Notes: generated by a model from the sequence alone, not told the origin. A stretch of DNA of 38,338 bases from Bordetella parapertussis (GCA_945878355.1 CAMCTC010000041.1:1-38338); one strand, 5' to 3'. Shown: positions 21,651-32,862, counted from the stretch's first letter. Translations and numbers: made by a program.

Positions 21651-23225
21651 ATGATGACGCAATCGCTGTACGACGGCTGCAATGTCGGCGATCTGGTGGT
21701 CACCGCCATCAGCCGAGGCGGCGACCGGGTGGCCTTCATCTCGGATGACACCCGCTGGACCTACCGCCAGCTCGGCGCGTTGATCAGCACGGTCGTTCAG
21801 GCCCTGACAGCGCGCGGCTTGCAGCGCGGCGACGCGGTCGCGACACTGTCGGCGAACCGCCCGGAAGCCTTCCTGATCACCGCGGTGGCCTATGTGATGG
21901 GCTTGCGCATCACCTGGGTCAACCCGACTTCGTCGGAGGACGACCACGCCTACATCCTGGCCGACTCTGGCGTGCAAACGCTGTTCGTCGACCCGCTGAC
22001 CTTTTCGGACCGCGCCCGCTCGCTCGCCCAACGCGTGCCGGGCATGACCAGCCTGCTGAGCTTCGGGCCGAACGACGGCTTCGGCGAAGACATCCTGGCC
22101 GCAGCCGCGCGCTTCACCCCCGGGCGACTCGTGCCCCAGGCGCAGCCCGACGACGTCTGCGTGCTGATCTACACCGGCGGCACCACCGGCAAGCCCAAGG
22201 GCGTTGCGCACACCCACCGCGTGCATGTCGCGATGATCATGACCGAGATGGCCGACTGGGATTGGCCAGCAGAAATCCGATTTCTCGCACTGACGCCGAT
22301 CACCCATGCCTCGGGCGCGATGATCATGCCGGTCTTGCTCAAGAGCGGCACCTATGCGATGACCAAGGGTTTCACCGCCGAGAAGTTCGTCCACCTGGTC
22401 GAGGAGCACCGCATCACCGCCACCTTCTTGGTGCCGACGATGATCTACGTGCTGCTGGACAGCCCGGCACGCCAGGGTGCCGACCTCAGCAGCCTTCAAC
22501 TCGTGATCTACGGCGCGTCGCCGATGTCACCGACCCGGCTGGTCGAAGGCATGAAAGTGTTCGGACCGATCTTCATGCAGCTCTACGCGCAGTCCGAGGC
22601 GCCGAACACCGTGACCGTGCTGCACCAACACGAACACGACCCCGAGCACCACCCCGAGCGGCTGGCGTCCTGCGGCACGCCCTGCGTCGGCACCCAGGTC
22701 AAGCTGCTCGACGAGCATGGCCAGGAAGTGCCCGAGGGCGAGGTCGGCGAGATCTGCGTGCGCGGACCGCTGGTGATGCAGGGCTACTGGAACAAGCCCG
22801 AGGAGACGGCGCAAGCCTTGCGCCTGGGCTGGCTGTGGACTGGTGACATGGCGCGGCGCGATGCCGATGGCTACCTCTACATCGTCGACCGCTCGAAAGA
22901 CATGATCATCAGCGGCGGCTTCAACGTCTTCCCGCGCGAAATCGAGGACGCCTTGTCGCAGCATCCCGCAGTGGCGGCGGCTGCGGTGGTTGGCGTGCCC
23001 GATGCGAAGTGGGGCGAGGCGGTGCGGGCGCTGGTGGTCTTGCGCCCAGGCGCTGCGGCGACCGCCGAGGAACTGATCGCGATGGTCAGAGACCGCAAGG
23101 GCAGCGTCTACGCACCGAAGGCAGTCGACTTCGTCGATGCACTGCCGATGACGGGCCTGGGCAAGCTCGACAAGAAAGCCATACGCGCGAAGTTCTGGCA
23201 AGGCCTCGAACGCTCAGTGCACTGA
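21651..23225 (+). CDS. AMP-forming acyl-CoA synthetase
   Basis: This is an ANL-superfamily ligase of 524 aa that activates a carboxylic acid to its CoA thioester using ATP. The phosphate loop is YTGGTTGKPKG, the adenine-binding region LYAQSEAPNT, and the hinge and core motif WTGDMARRDADGYLYIVDR followed by SKDMIISGGFNVFPREIED. The C-terminal catalytic Lys lies in GLGKLDKKAIR. The start is ambiguous between the adjacent ATGs at 21651 and 21654. It is co-transcribed with the crotonase-like gene before it and probably performs the first, activating step of the pathway served by the dehydrogenases. Chain length and substrate cannot be read from sequence. Confidence 0.92.
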   Translation: MMTQSLYDGCNVGDLVVTAISRGGDRVAFISDDTRWTYRQLGALISTVVQALTARGLQRGDAVATLSANRPEAFLITAVAYVMGLRITWVNPTSSEDDHAYILADSGVQTLFVDPLTFSDRARSLAQRVPGMTSLLSFGPNDGFGEDILAAAARFTPGRLVPQAQPDDVCVLIYTGGTTGKPKGVAHTHRVHVAMIMTEMADWDWPAEIRFLALTPITHASGAMIMPVLLKSGTYAMTKGFTAEKFVHLVEEHRITATFLVPTMIYVLLDSPARQGADLSSLQLVIYGASPMSPTRLVEGMKVFGPIFMQLYAQSEAPNTVTVLHQHEHDPEHHPERLASCGTPCVGTQVKLLDEHGQEVPEGEVGEICVRGPLVMQGYWNKPEETAQALRLGWLWTGDMARRDADGYLYIVDRSKDMIISGGFNVFPREIEDALSQHPAVAAAAVVGVPDAKWGEAVRALVVLRPGAAATAEELIAMVRDRKGSVYAPKAVDFVDALPMTGLGKLDKKAIRAKFWQGLERSVH

Positions 23226-23268
23226 CCAGGGACTGCCTGCGCAAACGAAGGCCGGCGCTGACGAGCAC

Positions 23269-24183
23269 TCAGTGTCCCAGGGCCTGGCGTCGCCGCTCAC
23301 GCAGCGCCAAGCCCTCGTTGCACAACAGCGCGCCGATCACGAGCACTCCGCCGGCCAATGCCGTAGGACCAGGCGACTCACCCGCTCCCAGCCAGACCAG
23401 CAGCACGCCGAAGATCACTTCGAGCAAGCACAGCAGCGAAATCTCAGGCGCCGGCAGCACCTTGGTCAACTGCACTGCGAGCAGGCAAGGGACTGCGAGT
23501 TGAAAGACACCCAGCAGTCCCAGCAGCGACAAATCGTGTGCGGTGGCTGAGAACGGCAGCGACAGCGGCATCATGATGGCCGCCGACAACAGCGCGCCCA
23601 GCAGCACCGCGGGCAACATGTCGGGCGCCTCAGACGAGGTATCACTGGCGACGCGCTGGTTCATGTGCTGCAGCAAGGTCCAGTTGCAGGCCCCAGCGAT
23701 CGGCACCCCCAAGGCCACCAACGAGCCAGTCACCGACGCACCGCCAGCCATGGCCTGCTGGCCAAACATCCAGGCGATGCCGGTTCCCGCAACAGCGATC
23801 GCGACCCAGGTGCGGCGCGGCAAACGATGCCGCAGGAACAGCCTCGCAAACAAGGCCGTCAGCAGCGGTGCGATTGACAGCGTGATCAGCACTGTGGCCA
23901 CCGTCGTCAACATGATCGCGACCATGAAGTTCGTGTACATCACGGTCCAAAACAGGCCTGATGCCCACAGTGCCCAGCCGCCGCGACGGATGTCGGCCCA
24001 CAGCCTGGGGCCACGCATGGCCAGCAAGGCTATCGTCAATGCCAGCGCATTGAACGCACTACGCCAGAACGTCACCTCGAAGCTGCGCGCCGCCTCCAGA
24101 TGACGCGTCACGACCCCGGCAATGCTCCACAGCAAAGTGACCAGCACCATCAGCAACACGGCTCGGGAGTGGGAAATGCGCAT
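23269..24183 (-). CDS. EamA/DMT-family transporter
   Basis: This is a drug/metabolite transporter of the EamA (10 TM) type. The ATG at 24183 (MRISHSRAVLLMVLVTLLWS, 304 aa) is chosen because it starts just before the first membrane helix; the longer frame to 24432 runs through a terminator and into typA. Two repeats of five helices are visible, each opening with the family's Pro/Trp-containing helix, and typical segments include FWRSAFNALAL and LLEVIFGVLLVWLGAGE. It is an inner-membrane protein, probably an exporter of amino acids or metabolites. It is convergent with the acyl-CoA synthetase gene (43-bp gap) and may not belong to the catabolic cluster. Confidence 0.9.
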   Translation of the reverse strand: MRISHSRAVLLMVLVTLLWSIAGVVTRHLEAARSFEVTFWRSAFNALALTIALLAMRGPRLWADIRRGGWALWASGLFWTVMYTNFMVAIMLTTVATVLITLSIAPLLTALFARLFLRHRLPRRTWVAIAVAGTGIAWMFGQQAMAGGASVTGSLVALGVPIAGACNWTLLQHMNQRVASDTSSEAPDMLPAVLLGALLSAAIMMPLSLPFSATAHDLSLLGLLGVFQLAVPCLLAVQLTKVLPAPEISLLCLLEVIFGVLLVWLGAGESPGPTALAGGVLVIGALLCNEGLALRERRRQALGH

Positions 24184-24204
24184 GGCGAAATGACTGCCTC
24201 GAAT

Positions 24205-24229
24205 CAAAAAGGGCCGCAAAGCGGCCCGG
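24205..24229 (-). terminator. rho-independent terminator after typA
   Basis: On the minus strand the stem GGGCCGC-TTT-GCGGCCC (24211-24227) is followed by TTTTT (24210-24206). It ends the leftward rimP-to-typA transcription, 172 bp beyond the typA stop and 22 bp before the transporter start. Confidence 0.85.
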
Positions 24230-24249
24230 GCCATCGTCTGGCTAGAGCC

Positions 24250-24305
24250 ACCGCTTGGCGGGGGCTGAGCCCCGCGGCTCCAAGCCGACCTGCGTCGGCT
24301 TGGAC
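24250..24305. repeat. nested GC-rich hairpins
   Basis: GGGGCTGAGCCCC (about 24261-24273) and the perfect 10-bp stem CCAAGCCGAC-CTGC-GTCGGCTTGG (24280-24303) lie side by side in the typA 3' region. The sequence resembles short GC-rich repeats scattered between genes in Burkholderiales. Related text appears at 12450-12480 and 27690-27750. Confidence 0.5.
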
Positions 24306-24400
24306 GGGGCGAAGGGGCCGAGCTCTGCGAGGCTGCGGCCTGCAAGGCTGGGGGGTGCCGCACATTCCCGGTCGCAGATCGGAAGCGTGCGGGATGCGAC

Positions 24401-26227
24401 TCAAGAGTCGCGGCCCGCGCGCTTGCGATCATGTTCCTTCAGATAGCGCTTGCGCAGACGCACCGACTTGGGCGTGATCTCGACCAGCTCGTCGTCCTCG
24501 ATGAACTCGACCCCATACTCCAGCGTCAGGTCGATGGGCGGCGTGATCTTGATCGCATCTTCCTTGCCAGAGACACGGAAATTGGTCAGCTGCTTGGTGC
24601 GGGTGGCGTTGACGACCAGGTCGTTATCTCGGTTGTGGATGCCGACGATCATGCCTTCGTAGACCGGATCGTTGGGCTTGACGAACATGCGGCCGCGATC
24701 GTCGAGCTTGCCCAGCGCGTAGGTGAAGATCTCACCGGCATCCATCGAGATCAGCACGCCGTTCTTGCGGCTCGCGATCTCGCCCTTGTGTGGCTCGTAG
24801 CCGTCGAAGATGTTGGCGATCAGGCCCGAGCCGCGGGTCAGGTTCATGAACTCGTTCGAGAAGCCGATCAGGCCACGCGCTGGAATGCGGTACTCCAGGC
24901 GCACGCGGCCTCGGCCGTCAGGCTCCATGTTGACCAGCTCGCCTTTGCGCTCGCCCAAGGCCTGCATCACGCCACCCTGGTGTTGCTCCTCGACGTCGGC
25001 GGTCACCAACTCGATCGGCTCGTGCTTTTCGCCATCGACGTCGTGGAAAACGACGCGCGGCTTGGACACGGCCAGCTCATAGCCCTCGCGGCGCATGTTC
25101 TCGACCAGGATGGTCAGGTGCAGTTCGCCCCGGCCCATCACCTCGAAGATGCCTTCCTCGTCGGTTTCCGAAACCCGCAGTGCGACGTTCGATTGCAGCT
25201 CTTTTTGCAGCCGGTCCCAGAGTTGGCGGCTGGTGACGTACTTGCCTTCGCGCCCAGCGAGCGGGCTGGTGTTGACGCAGAAGTTCATCGTCAAAGTCGG
25301 CTCATCGACCTTGAGCATCGGCAGCGGCTGCGGGTTGAGCGGGTCGGTCACCGTCACACCGATGCCCAGTGCATCGATGCCGTTGATCAGCACGATCTCG
25401 CCAGGGCCGGCTTCGGTGACTTGAACGCGGTCCAGTCCCTGGAAGGTCAACACCTGGTTGACCCGACCCTTGACCGCCTTGCCGTCCGGTCCTTCCATCA
25501 CCATCACCTCCATGCCCGGTTTGACGGTGCCGGCGTTGATGCGGCCCACGCCGATGCGGCCCACGAAGGTGGAGTAGTCGAGCGAGGAGATCTGCAACTG
25601 CAGCGGCGCGTCAGGCTCGCCGGCGTGCGGGTCGACATGCTTGAGCACGGTGTTGAACAGCGCCGACATGTCGGTGCCCCACTTCTCGCCATGGGCGCCC
25701 TCTTCCAGCGAAGACCAGCCGTTGATGCCCGAGGCGTAGACAACCGGAAAGTCCAATTGCTCGTCGGTGGCGCCGAGCTTGTCGAACAGGTCGAAGGTGG
25801 CGTTGACCACGGCCTGCGGCTTGGAGCCCGGCTTGTCGACCTTGTTGACCACCACGATCGGCTTCAGGCCCAGCGCCAGCGCTTTCTTGGTGACGAAGCG
25901 GGTCTGCGGCATCGGGCCTTCCTGGGCATCGATCAACAGCACCACGCCGTCGACCATCGACAGCGCACGCTCGACTTCGCCGCCGAAGTCGGCGTGGCCC
26001 GGGGTGTCGACGATGTTGATGTGCGTGCCTTCCCAGCTGACAGCACAGTTCTTGGCCAAAATCGTGATGCCGCGCTCTTTCTCGATCGCGTTGCTGTCCA
26101 TCACGCAGTCGATGACTTTTTCGTGGTTGGCGAAGGTGCCACTCTGGCGCAGCAGTTGGTCGACCAATGTGGTCTTGCCATGGTCGACGTGCGCGATGAT
26201 GGCGATGTTGCGGATCTGTTGGGTCAT
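24401..26227 (-). CDS. typA: ribosome-associated GTPase TypA/BipA
   Basis: This is a translational GTPase of 608 aa, the usual length. The G1 motif [10 protein letters not shown] is at residues 12-21; [10 protein letters not shown] (G3) and NKVDKPGS (G4) follow. After the G domain come domain II, the EF-G-like domains III and V, and the C-terminal domain special to BipA (ending [16 protein letters not shown]). It binds the 70S ribosome under stress and helps 50S assembly at low temperature. It is the last gene of the leftward translation block, 24 bp after truB, with a terminator downstream. Confidence 0.97.
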   Translation of the reverse strand: MTQQIRNIAIIAHVDHGKTTLVDQLLRQSGTFANHEKVIDCVMDSNAIEKERGITILAKNCAVSWEGTHINIVDTPGHADFGGEVERALSMVDGVVLLIDAQEGPMPQTRFVTKKALALGLKPIVVVNKVDKPGSKPQAVVNATFDLFDKLGATDEQLDFPVVYASGINGWSSLEEGAHGEKWGTDMSALFNTVLKHVDPHAGEPDAPLQLQISSLDYSTFVGRIGVGRINAGTVKPGMEVMVMEGPDGKAVKGRVNQVLTFQGLDRVQVTEAGPGEIVLINGIDALGIGVTVTDPLNPQPLPMLKVDEPTLTMNFCVNTSPLAGREGKYVTSRQLWDRLQKELQSNVALRVSETDEEGIFEVMGRGELHLTILVENMRREGYELAVSKPRVVFHDVDGEKHEPIELVTADVEEQHQGGVMQALGERKGELVNMEPDGRGRVRLEYRIPARGLIGFSNEFMNLTRGSGLIANIFDGYEPHKGEIASRKNGVLISMDAGEIFTYALGKLDDRGRMFVKPNDPVYEGMIVGIHNRDNDLVVNATRTKQLTNFRVSGKEDAIKITPPIDLTLEYGVEFIEDDELVEITPKSVRLRKRYLKEHDRKRAGRDS

Positions 26228-26251
26228 GATGGGTCTTTGCGAGGAATCGGA

Positions 26252-27229
26252 TCAGGCAGCTGCAACCAGCGCTTGAAGGGTGGTTGCGGCCAACGCCGCG
26301 GGAATCAAGGCCTGCACCTCCAGAGGGCTGAGCAGGCGGTCGGCGATCAGTTCGCCGGACATGATGTGGGCACTGCCGAGAAAAGCGCCGGGTTCAGGGC
26401 CATAAACCTTGACGGCAGGTGCATCGGCATGCGCCACCCGCCGGCGCAAGCCGGTCAGGAAGCGGCCAGCCTCGGCAGTGTCGAGGGCCAGGCTCGGCCA
26501 ATCGGCCAGCAAGGTATCGGCAGGCAGCAAACGGGCCAGGCGATCGGCTTCATCCATCGCTTCGAGATCAGCCAGCGTCACCGCACCAGCCAAACCCAGC
26601 GGGCCGCTGCCTGTGCGGCGCAGACCGGTGAGGTGAGCGCCACAGCCCAGCGCCTCGCCGATGTCCTCGGCCAGGGTGCGGATGTAGGTTCCCTTGCTGC
26701 AAGACACGGTGATCACCAGGCTGGCATCCTGCCAGTCGATGATGTCGATCGCGTGAATCGTCACCTGGCGCGCTGTGCGTTCGACTTCGAGACCGGCACG
26801 GGCGTACTCGTAGAGCGCACGGCCGTCCTTCTTCAGCGCCGAGTGCATCGGCGGCACCTGGGCGATCGGCCCGGTGAAGCGCTGCAGCACCTGCTCGATC
26901 AAGGCCCGGTCGATGTTGACGGGCCGCTCCTGCAGCACTTCGCCTTCAAGGTCGCCTGTGCTGGTGCGTCGACCCAGACCCAGCGTCGCGCAGTAAGCCT
27001 TGTCGGCGTCCAGACTGACCTGGCTGAACTTGGTCGCAGCGCCAAAGCACAGCGGCAGCAAGCCAGTGGCCAGCGGATCGAGGGTTCCCGTGTGGCCCGC
27101 TTTCTCGGCCCGCAGCAGCCACTTGGCTTTCTGCAAGGCGTCGTTACTCGTCCAGCCCAGTGGCTTGTCGAGCAGCAGCACACCGTGCAGCGCACGGCGG
27201 ACTTGGCGGACACGGACGGGATGGCTCAT
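26252..27229 (-). CDS. truB: tRNA pseudouridine(55) synthase TruB
   Basis: This converts U55 in the T-loop of tRNAs to pseudouridine. The start is the ATG at 27229 ([16 protein letters not shown]), 4 bp after the rbfA stop, giving 325 aa; the longer frame would overlap rbfA. The catalytic Asp51 lies in [28 protein letters not shown] opens the enzyme domain, and a C-terminal PUA-like domain follows. It sits between rbfA and typA, the conserved betaproteobacterial order, and is probably translated from the common mRNA. Confidence 0.96.
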   Translation of the reverse strand: MSHPVRVRQVRRALHGVLLLDKPLGWTSNDALQKAKWLLRAEKAGHTGTLDPLATGLLPLCFGAATKFSQVSLDADKAYCATLGLGRRTSTGDLEGEVLQERPVNIDRALIEQVLQRFTGPIAQVPPMHSALKKDGRALYEYARAGLEVERTARQVTIHAIDIIDWQDASLVITVSCSKGTYIRTLAEDIGEALGCGAHLTGLRRTGSGPLGLAGAVTLADLEAMDEADRLARLLPADTLLADWPSLALDTAEAGRFLTGLRRRVAHADAPAVKVYGPEPGAFLGSAHIMSGELIADRLLSPLEVQALIPAALAATTLQALVAAA

Positions 27230-27233
27230 GACC

Positions 27234-27608
27234 TCAGGGCTCGCCGTCTTCCTTGGCACGCGTCGAATTGGCTTCACGGATCAACGCCGACAGCTCAGCG
27301 GCGTGTTCGGTGGTGCGGTCAAACTGGAAATGCAGTGTCGGCACAGTGTGGATCTGCAAGCGCTTGAACAGACCATTGCGCAGAAATCCGGCCGCTTCAT
27401 TCAGGCCGGCCGCGCATTCAGCCGTGTCGCCGACCAGCACCGAGAAGTACACCTTGGCATGGGCGTAGTCGGGCGTGACCTGCACGCTGTTGACCGTGAC
27501 CATGCCGATGCGTGGATCTTTGAGGTCGCGGATCAACTCGCCCAGATCGCGCTGGATCTGGTCGGCAACGCGGACGCCGCGGTGGGGTATGGCTCGCTTG
27601 TGGCGCAT
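27234..27608 (-). CDS. rbfA: 30S ribosome-binding factor RbfA
   Basis: This is a ribosome maturation factor that binds the 30S subunit near the 5' helix of 16S rRNA during late assembly and cold adaptation. The start at 27608 ([20 protein letters not shown]) gives 124 aa, normal for the family; upstream codons to 27878 run antisense into infB and are not used. A KH-like fold is suggested by [24 protein letters not shown] (split here as IGMVTVNSV and HAKVYFSVL). It lies between infB and truB, as in most proteobacteria. Confidence 0.95.
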   Translation of the reverse strand: MRHKRAIPHRGVRVADQIQRDLGELIRDLKDPRIGMVTVNSVQVTPDYAHAKVYFSVLVGDTAECAAGLNEAAGFLRNGLFKRLQIHTVPTLHFQFDRTTEHAAELSALIREANSTRAKEDGEP

Positions 27609-27635
27609 GGTGTTCTCTGGGTGGGCCGCACAAGT

Positions 27636-27670
27636 GCAAACCCCGCATTCTTTGGGATAGCGGGGTTTGC
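27636..27670. repeat. strong inverted repeat between infB and rbfA
   Basis: GCAAACCCCGC (27636-27646) pairs perfectly with GCGGGGTTTGC (27660-27670) across a 13-nt loop. There is no T-run on either strand, so it is not a classical terminator. It could protect or delimit mRNA ends within the operon. Confidence 0.6.
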
Positions 27671-27679
27671 AGGTGAGGG

Positions 27680-27755
27680 CAACTCCGCCCCGGCCGCCGG
27701 GCCGTCCCAAGGCTGGGAGCGCCCCGCGGGGGCAGGAGCGCAGCGACTGGGGGCA
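27680..27755. repeat. GC-rich intergenic repeat-like block
   Basis: The segment contains CCCCGCGGGGGC (about 27722-27733) and the phrase GGAGCGCAGCGACTGGGGGC. I recognise this pattern as typical of dispersed intergenic repeats in related Burkholderiales genomes. Function unknown. Confidence 0.35.
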
Positions 27756-27759
27756 AAGG

Positions 27760-30672
27760 TTACAGCGTTCGGGCGACTTCCTTGACCTCGAAGAACTCCA
27801 GCGCATCGCCCTCGGCGATGTCGTTGTAGTTCTTGAGCTTGATGCCGCACTCGAAGCCCTCGACCACTTCGCGCACATCGTCCTTCATGCGCTTGAGCGA
27901 ATCGAGCTCGCCGGTGTAGATCACCACGTTCTCGCGCAGCAAGCGGAACTTGGCGTTGCGGCGGACCACGCCCGCGGTGACCATGCAACCGGCCACCGTG
28001 CCGATCTTGCTGGCGATGAACACGGTGCGGATCTCGGCGCTGCCGATGACTTCTTCCTTCTGCTCCGGCGCGAGCATGCCGGTCATCGCAGCCTTCACCT
28101 CGTCGACAGCGTCGTAGATGATGTTGTAGTAGCGCAGATCGACGCCGTTGTTCTCGGCCAGCTTGCGAGCACCCGAATCGGCACGAACGTTGAAGCCGAT
28201 GATGACCGCCTTGGACGCAATCGCCAGGTTGACATCGCTCTCGCTGATGCCGCCGACTGCGCCGTGAACGATCTGCACCTTGACTTCAGGCGTGCTGAGC
28301 TTGACCAGCGACTGAGCCAGCGCTTCCTGCGAGCCCTGCACATCGGCCTTGATGATGAGGGCCAGCGTCTGCGCCTGGCCTTCGCCCATGTTGTCGAAGA
28401 TGTTGTCGAGCTTGGCTGCCTGGCGCCGGTTGAGCGTGACCTCGCGGTACTTGCCCTGGCGGAAGGTCGCGATCTCGCGCGCCCGGCGCTCATCGGACAG
28501 CACCATGAACTCGTCGCCAGCTTGCGGCACCTCGGTCAGGCCCTGGATCTCGACCGGAATCGACGGACCGGCTTCCTGGCAGGACTTGCCGTCTTCATCG
28601 GTCATCGCCCTGACACGGCCAAAGCTTGAACCCGCCAGCACGACATCGCCGCGCTTGAGCGTACCGCTTTGCACCAGCACGGTGGCCACAGGCCCCCGGC
28701 CCTTGTCCAGTCGAGCTTCGATGACCAGGCCTTTGGCAAACGACGTTTTCGATGCCTTGAGTTCCAGCACCTCGGCCTGCAGCAGCACCTGCTCGAGCAG
28801 GTTGTCAATGCCCTCGCCAGTCTTGGCCGACACAGGCACGAACGGCGTTTCACCGCCGAAGTCTTCAGGCACGACAGCCTCGGCCACCAACTCGCCCTTC
28901 AGGCGTTCGAGGTTGGCACCAGGCTTGTCGATTTTGTTCATCGCCACGACCATCGGCACATTGGCCGACTTGGCGTGCGCAATCGCCTCCTTGGTCTGCG
29001 GCATCACACCGTCGTCGGCAGCGACCACCAGGATCACCAGGTCGGTCGCGGTGGCGCCGCGTGCACGCATCGCGGTAAAAGCGGCGTGGCCCGGGGTGTC
29101 GAGGAAGGTGATCATGCCGCGCGGTGTCTCGACGTGGTAGGCGCCGATGTGCTGCGTGATGCCACCGGCCTCACCCGCTGCGACACGGGTGCGTCGGATG
29201 TAGTCCAGCAGCGAGGTCTTGCCATGGTCGACGTGACCCATGATCGTGACCACCGGCGCCCGGGGCAACTGCTCGCCTTCAGCCGCGACATGTTCTTCCT
29301 CGAGGAAGGCGTCCGGGTCATCGAGCTTGGCCGCAAAAGCCTTGTGGCCCATCTCCTCGACCAGGATCATGGCCGTCTCTTGATCGAGCTGCTGATTGAT
29401 CGTGACCATCTGGCCCAGCTTCATCAGCTGCTTGATCACCTCGGCGGCCTTGACCGACATCTTGTGCGCCAAGTCGGCCACGCTGATGGTCTCGGGCACA
29501 TGCACTTCCTGGATCACCTGCTCGGTGGGGGCCTGGAAGTTGCTCTGAACACCTTGATCCCGATCGCCACGGCGTCCACCGCGCGGCGCACGCCAACCCG
29601 GACGGTTGGCTGCGCCGCCATCGGTGCGGCCTTTGCCTGCCAAAGCGCGCTTCTTGGCTGCATCGTCAGCCCAACTCGACGACAGCTTTTCGCTCTTGAC
29701 AGATTTCTTGTCACCCGGTTTCGCAACGCCCGCACCTGCTGTGGGCGCACCCGGCACCGGCTTGGGTTTGTGGATGGTGCCCAGGATGGCTTCCTTGGCC
29801 AAGACAGGCTTGACCGGCTCCTCGGGCTTCTTGGCCGTCATCACCTTCTTGGGCGCGCTCATCATCGCCCGGATCGCAGCAGCCTCGTCCTCGGCAGCCT
29901 TGCGCCGCTTGGCCACCGCAGCCATGGCCAGCTTTTCAGCAGCCTCAGCGTCGCCAGCTTTCACAATGCGGATGCCGGGCTTGAGTGCTTCGACAGGTGG
30001 TACCACCGCAATCGGCGGCGCCACCGGCGCTGCAACCACGGCCGCAACCACCGGCGCCGCGCTTCCGGGGACAGCGGCTTTTTCGATCGCAGCAGCAGCA
30101 GCAGCTTCAGCAGCAGCCTTGGCCGCCGTTTCAGCAGCTTCACGCTGGGCCTGCGCCTCAGCCGCGGCCTTGGCTTGCGCGGCCAACGCAGCGGCCTCGG
30201 CGGCCTCGCGCTCGGCTTGCTCGCGCTCGGCCCGTGCTCGCGCCAACTCAGCCATCTCATCTTCCTGGCGTCGCAGCTGCTCCGCCTGGGCGTTGGCTTC
30301 CTCTTCGCGGCGATGCAGGTCAGCCTCGGTCGCGGCCGTCTCACTCTCGTCCTCGACACCGGCGGGTACGTCATCGCGCTTGACGAACACGCGCTTCTTG
30401 CGAACCTCAACCTGGATCGTGCGGGCCTTGCCAGAAGCGTCGGCCTGCTTGATCTCGCTGGTGCTCTTGCGAGTGAGCGTGATCTTCTTGCGATCCGCGC
30501 TGCCTGTGCCATGCGACTGGCGCAGGAATTCGAGCAGGCGTTCCCTGTCGGCCTCGGTCAGCGCGTCGTCGGGCGAACGCTTCGCGACACCAGCAGACTG
30601 CAGTTGCTCGAGCAGCGTCCCGGCAGGACGGTTGAGCTCGGCTGCGAACTGGGCGACGGTCGTCACGGCCAT
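27760..30672 (-). CDS. infB: translation initiation factor IF-2
   Basis: This GTPase brings fMet-tRNA to the 30S initiation complex. It has 970 aa, a length normal for Burkholderiales. The N-terminal IF2_N subdomain ([20 protein letters not shown]) is followed by a long Ala/Glu/Lys-rich linker (about 120-400, with AEAAA-type repeats) and a second IF2_N segment near 390-440. The G domain has [12 protein letters not shown] (about 474-484), DTPGHAAF and NKIDKPG; domains II to IV complete the C-terminus. It is the third gene of the block, 73 bp after nusA. Confidence 0.98.
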   Translation of the reverse strand: MAVTTVAQFAAELNRPAGTLLEQLQSAGVAKRSPDDALTEADRERLLEFLRQSHGTGSADRKKITLTRKSTSEIKQADASGKARTIQVEVRKKRVFVKRDDVPAGVEDESETAATEADLHRREEEANAQAEQLRRQEDEMAELARARAEREQAEREAAEAAALAAQAKAAAEAQAQREAAETAAKAAAEAAAAAAIEKAAVPGSAAPVVAAVVAAPVAPPIAVVPPVEALKPGIRIVKAGDAEAAEKLAMAAVAKRRKAAEDEAAAIRAMMSAPKKVMTAKKPEEPVKPVLAKEAILGTIHKPKPVPGAPTAGAGVAKPGDKKSVKSEKLSSSWADDAAKKRALAGKGRTDGGAANRPGWRAPRGGRRGDRDQGVQSNFQAPTEQVIQEVHVPETISVADLAHKMSVKAAEVIKQLMKLGQMVTINQQLDQETAMILVEEMGHKAFAAKLDDPDAFLEEEHVAAEGEQLPRAPVVTIMGHVDHGKTSLLDYIRRTRVAAGEAGGITQHIGAYHVETPRGMITFLDTPGHAAFTAMRARGATATDLVILVVAADDGVMPQTKEAIAHAKSANVPMVVAMNKIDKPGANLERLKGELVAEAVVPEDFGGETPFVPVSAKTGEGIDNLLEQVLLQAEVLELKASKTSFAKGLVIEARLDKGRGPVATVLVQSGTLKRGDVVLAGSSFGRVRAMTDEDGKSCQEAGPSIPVEIQGLTEVPQAGDEFMVLSDERRAREIATFRQGKYREVTLNRRQAAKLDNIFDNMGEGQAQTLALIIKADVQGSQEALAQSLVKLSTPEVKVQIVHGAVGGISESDVNLAIASKAVIIGFNVRADSGARKLAENNGVDLRYYNIIYDAVDEVKAAMTGMLAPEQKEEVIGSAEIRTVFIASKIGTVAGCMVTAGVVRRNAKFRLLRENVVIYTGELDSLKRMKDDVREVVEGFECGIKLKNYNDIAEGDALEFFEVKEVARTL

Positions 30673-30745
30673 GGGTGGATTTCCTTGCGAAACTTCAATG
30701 CGATGCGGTAACGGAGCGCGTTTGTGGCGAACTGGAGGACGGCGA

Positions 30746-32224
30746 TCAGGCCGTGAACCAGTGCTCCCGCGCTTTCATGATCAATACCTTGGCGGCAGCT
30801 TCGTCGATGGCAGTCATCTCGATCAACTCATCGACCGCCAGATCGGCCAGATCGTCTCGGCTGTGCACACCACCGTCGGCCAACTTGCCGATCAGCTCAA
30901 GCGTCAAGCCCTCGAGATCACGCAAGTCCTGGGAGACCTCTTCAACGCTCTCTTCGTGGGCGATTTCCATCGTCAACAAGGCGTCCTTGGCGCGGTTGCG
31001 CAGTTCGGTGATCGTGTCCTCGTCAAAGGATTCGATCTCCAGCAACTCCTGCAAAGGCACGTAAGCGATCTCTTCCAGGCTGGTAAAACCTTCGGCGATC
31101 AGGATGTCGGCCACTTCGACGTCGACGTCGAGCTTCTCGACAAACAGACGGCGGCTCGAATCACTCTCGACGGCCTGTTTGGCCTGCGACTCTTCGGCCG
31201 ACATGATATTGATCCGCCAGCCGGTCATCTCAGAGGCCAAGCGGACATTCTGTCCACCTCGACCGATCGCGATCGCCAGATTTTCTTCGTCGACCACGAC
31301 GTCCATCGCGTGCTTCTCTTCGTCGACCACGATCGACTGCACGTTGGCCGGTGCCAGCGCGCCGATCACGAACTGCGCCGGATCCTCAGACCACAGCACA
31401 ATGTCGACCCGCTCGCCGGCCAACTCGTTGGTCACGCCGTTGACGCGTGAGCCGCGCACACCCACACAGGTGCCGATCGGATCGACCCGCTTGTCGTGCG
31501 AGACCACGGCGATCTTCGCTCGTGAACCGGCATCTCTGGCGCAACTCTTGATCTCAAGCAGGCCCTGCTCCATCTCAGGCACTTCCTGCGCGAACAATTC
31601 CATCATGAAACCGGGCGCTGATCGCGACAGCATGATCTGCGGCCCGCGTGCGGCCGTGTCTATGCCGGCAATGAATGCCCTGACTCGGTCGCCAATGCGA
31701 AGGTTTTCCTTCGGGATCATCTCGCTGCGTTTCAGGCGACCCTCAACCCGACCGCTCTCGACAATGATGTCGCCCTTGTCCAGACGCTTGACAGTGCCGA
31801 CGAAAATCTTGTCGCCACGCGCGAGAAAATCATTGAGCAGGGTTTCGCGCTCGGCGTCACGAATCTTTTGCAGTATCACCTGCTTGGCGGCCATCGCACC
31901 GATTCGACCGATCGGCACCGAAGCCACGGGTTCTTCGATGAAATCCCCGACTTCGATCTCGGCAATGCGATCCAAGGCGTCGGAAAGCATCTCCTCACCG
32001 TCGGGGTTTTGCAGCCCAGCTTCGTCAGGCACGACCAGCCAGCGACGGAAGGTCTCGTAATCACCGGTGTCACGATCGACTGCAACCCGAATTTCCACCT
32101 CACCACCGTGGAGTTTCTTGGTCGCCTGCGCAAGCGCGGCTTCGACGGCGCCGAACACGACATCGCTGTCCACGCTCTTCTCGCGCGAGATGGCATCGAC
32201 CAACATCAACATTTCGCGGTTCAT
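30746..32224 (-). CDS. nusA: transcription factor NusA
   Basis: This RNA-polymerase-binding factor acts in pausing, termination and antitermination. It has 492 aa, close to E. coli NusA. The order is an N-terminal polymerase-binding domain (1 to about 130, [16 protein letters not shown]), an S1 domain (about 135-200, [19 protein letters not shown]), KH1 and KH2 (about 230-345, with [11 protein letters not shown] and [13 protein letters not shown]), and two acidic C-terminal repeats (about 365-490). Its ATG overlaps the rimP stop as ATGA, and GGAGGT lies upstream. NusA regulates its own operon in E. coli; see the leader hairpin at 32920. Confidence 0.98.
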   Translation of the reverse strand: MNREMLMLVDAISREKSVDSDVVFGAVEAALAQATKKLHGGEVEIRVAVDRDTGDYETFRRWLVVPDEAGLQNPDGEEMLSDALDRIAEIEVGDFIEEPVASVPIGRIGAMAAKQVILQKIRDAERETLLNDFLARGDKIFVGTVKRLDKGDIIVESGRVEGRLKRSEMIPKENLRIGDRVRAFIAGIDTAARGPQIMLSRSAPGFMMELFAQEVPEMEQGLLEIKSCARDAGSRAKIAVVSHDKRVDPIGTCVGVRGSRVNGVTNELAGERVDIVLWSEDPAQFVIGALAPANVQSIVVDEEKHAMDVVVDEENLAIAIGRGGQNVRLASEMTGWRINIMSAEESQAKQAVESDSSRRLFVEKLDVDVEVADILIAEGFTSLEEIAYVPLQELLEIESFDEDTITELRNRAKDALLTMEIAHEESVEEVSQDLRDLEGLTLELIGKLADGGVHSRDDLADLAVDELIEMTAIDEAAAKVLIMKAREHWFTA

Positions 32225-32862
32225 AAGTCTTGACCTCCGTCTACCTTTTCCACCCCGAGCGCATGCTCGTGGCTCTGCACCGCATCGAGCTCGGCCTCTT
32301 GGCCTCTGCGCCCCTTGAAGTCAACCACAGGCACAAGGCGCGCCTCGCGCACCTCATCCAACAAAAAGTCCAGCGTCTGTCTTGCGTCCAGATCGACTGG
32401 CGTCAAACCCGCCGCATTCGCTTTGACCAAGCGCTTGTGCGCCGTTCGAGACAGCGGTTTGTCCAGCGGCAACACCAAGCGCCATGCAGCATCGCTGCCG
32501 CCCGAGGCCAACTCGCCTCGCCACTTACGGCGGTTTTGAAACGGCTCACACAAAGTGAGTTCGATCTCTTCACCCACAAAACGCTGCCAGTCGGCCAATT
32601 TCTTCAGCGGCCGGTCCAGCCCAGGTGATGAAACCTCGAGACGGGCGTAATCCACCGCCTCGACTTCGAGCAGAAACTGCAGTTGGCGCGTCACCAGTTC
32701 ACAATCCTCAACCAGCACGGATTCGCCAGGCCCTACGCCATAAACATGCCCCGGCAGTCGATCGATCGTGACGCGCAGCAATCCACCCGTCGATCGCTCG
32801 ACGTCCACGAGGTCATAACCCAACCCCGTGACGGTGCGCTCAAGCGTTTGCTGCCAACTCAT
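32221..32862 (-). CDS. rimP: ribosome maturation factor RimP
   Basis: This 30S assembly factor has 213 aa. The N-terminal domain starts [20 protein letters not shown] and contains [11 protein letters not shown] and the family signature [11 protein letters not shown]. The C-terminal SH3-like domain carries a longer tail than E. coli RimP (about 150 aa), with a low-conservation end ([14 protein letters not shown]). It is the first gene of the block and overlaps nusA by 4 bp. The transcript leader of about 100 nt upstream contains a terminator-like hairpin. Confidence 0.95.
   Translation of the reverse strand: MSWQQTLERTVTGLGYDLVDVERSTGGLLRVTIDRLPGHVYGVGPGESVLVEDCELVTRQLQFLLEVEAVDYARLEVSSPGLDRPLKKLADWQRFVGEEIELTLCEPFQNRRKWRGELASGGSDAAWRLVLPLDKPLSRTAHKRLVKANAAGLTPVDLDARQTLDFLLDEVREARLVPVVDFKGRRGQEAELDAVQSHEHALGVEKVDGGQDL

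Noticed and set aside
23269..24432. The long N-terminal extension of the EamA transporter
   Set aside because: The extra 83 codons cross the typA terminator and hairpins and end inside typA; the start at 24183 places the first membrane helix normally.
24431..27367. A 978-codon open frame on the plus strand opposite typA and truB
   Set aside because: It is antisense to two strongly conserved genes. Long antisense frames are normal in GC-rich DNA, and the translation is rich in His, Asp, Val and Leu without domains.
28669..31450. Two long plus-strand frames (680 and 614 codons) opposite infB and nusA
   Set aside because: They are shadows of the IF-2 and NusA genes; the low-complexity Ser/Ala/Arg stretches mirror the IF-2 linker.
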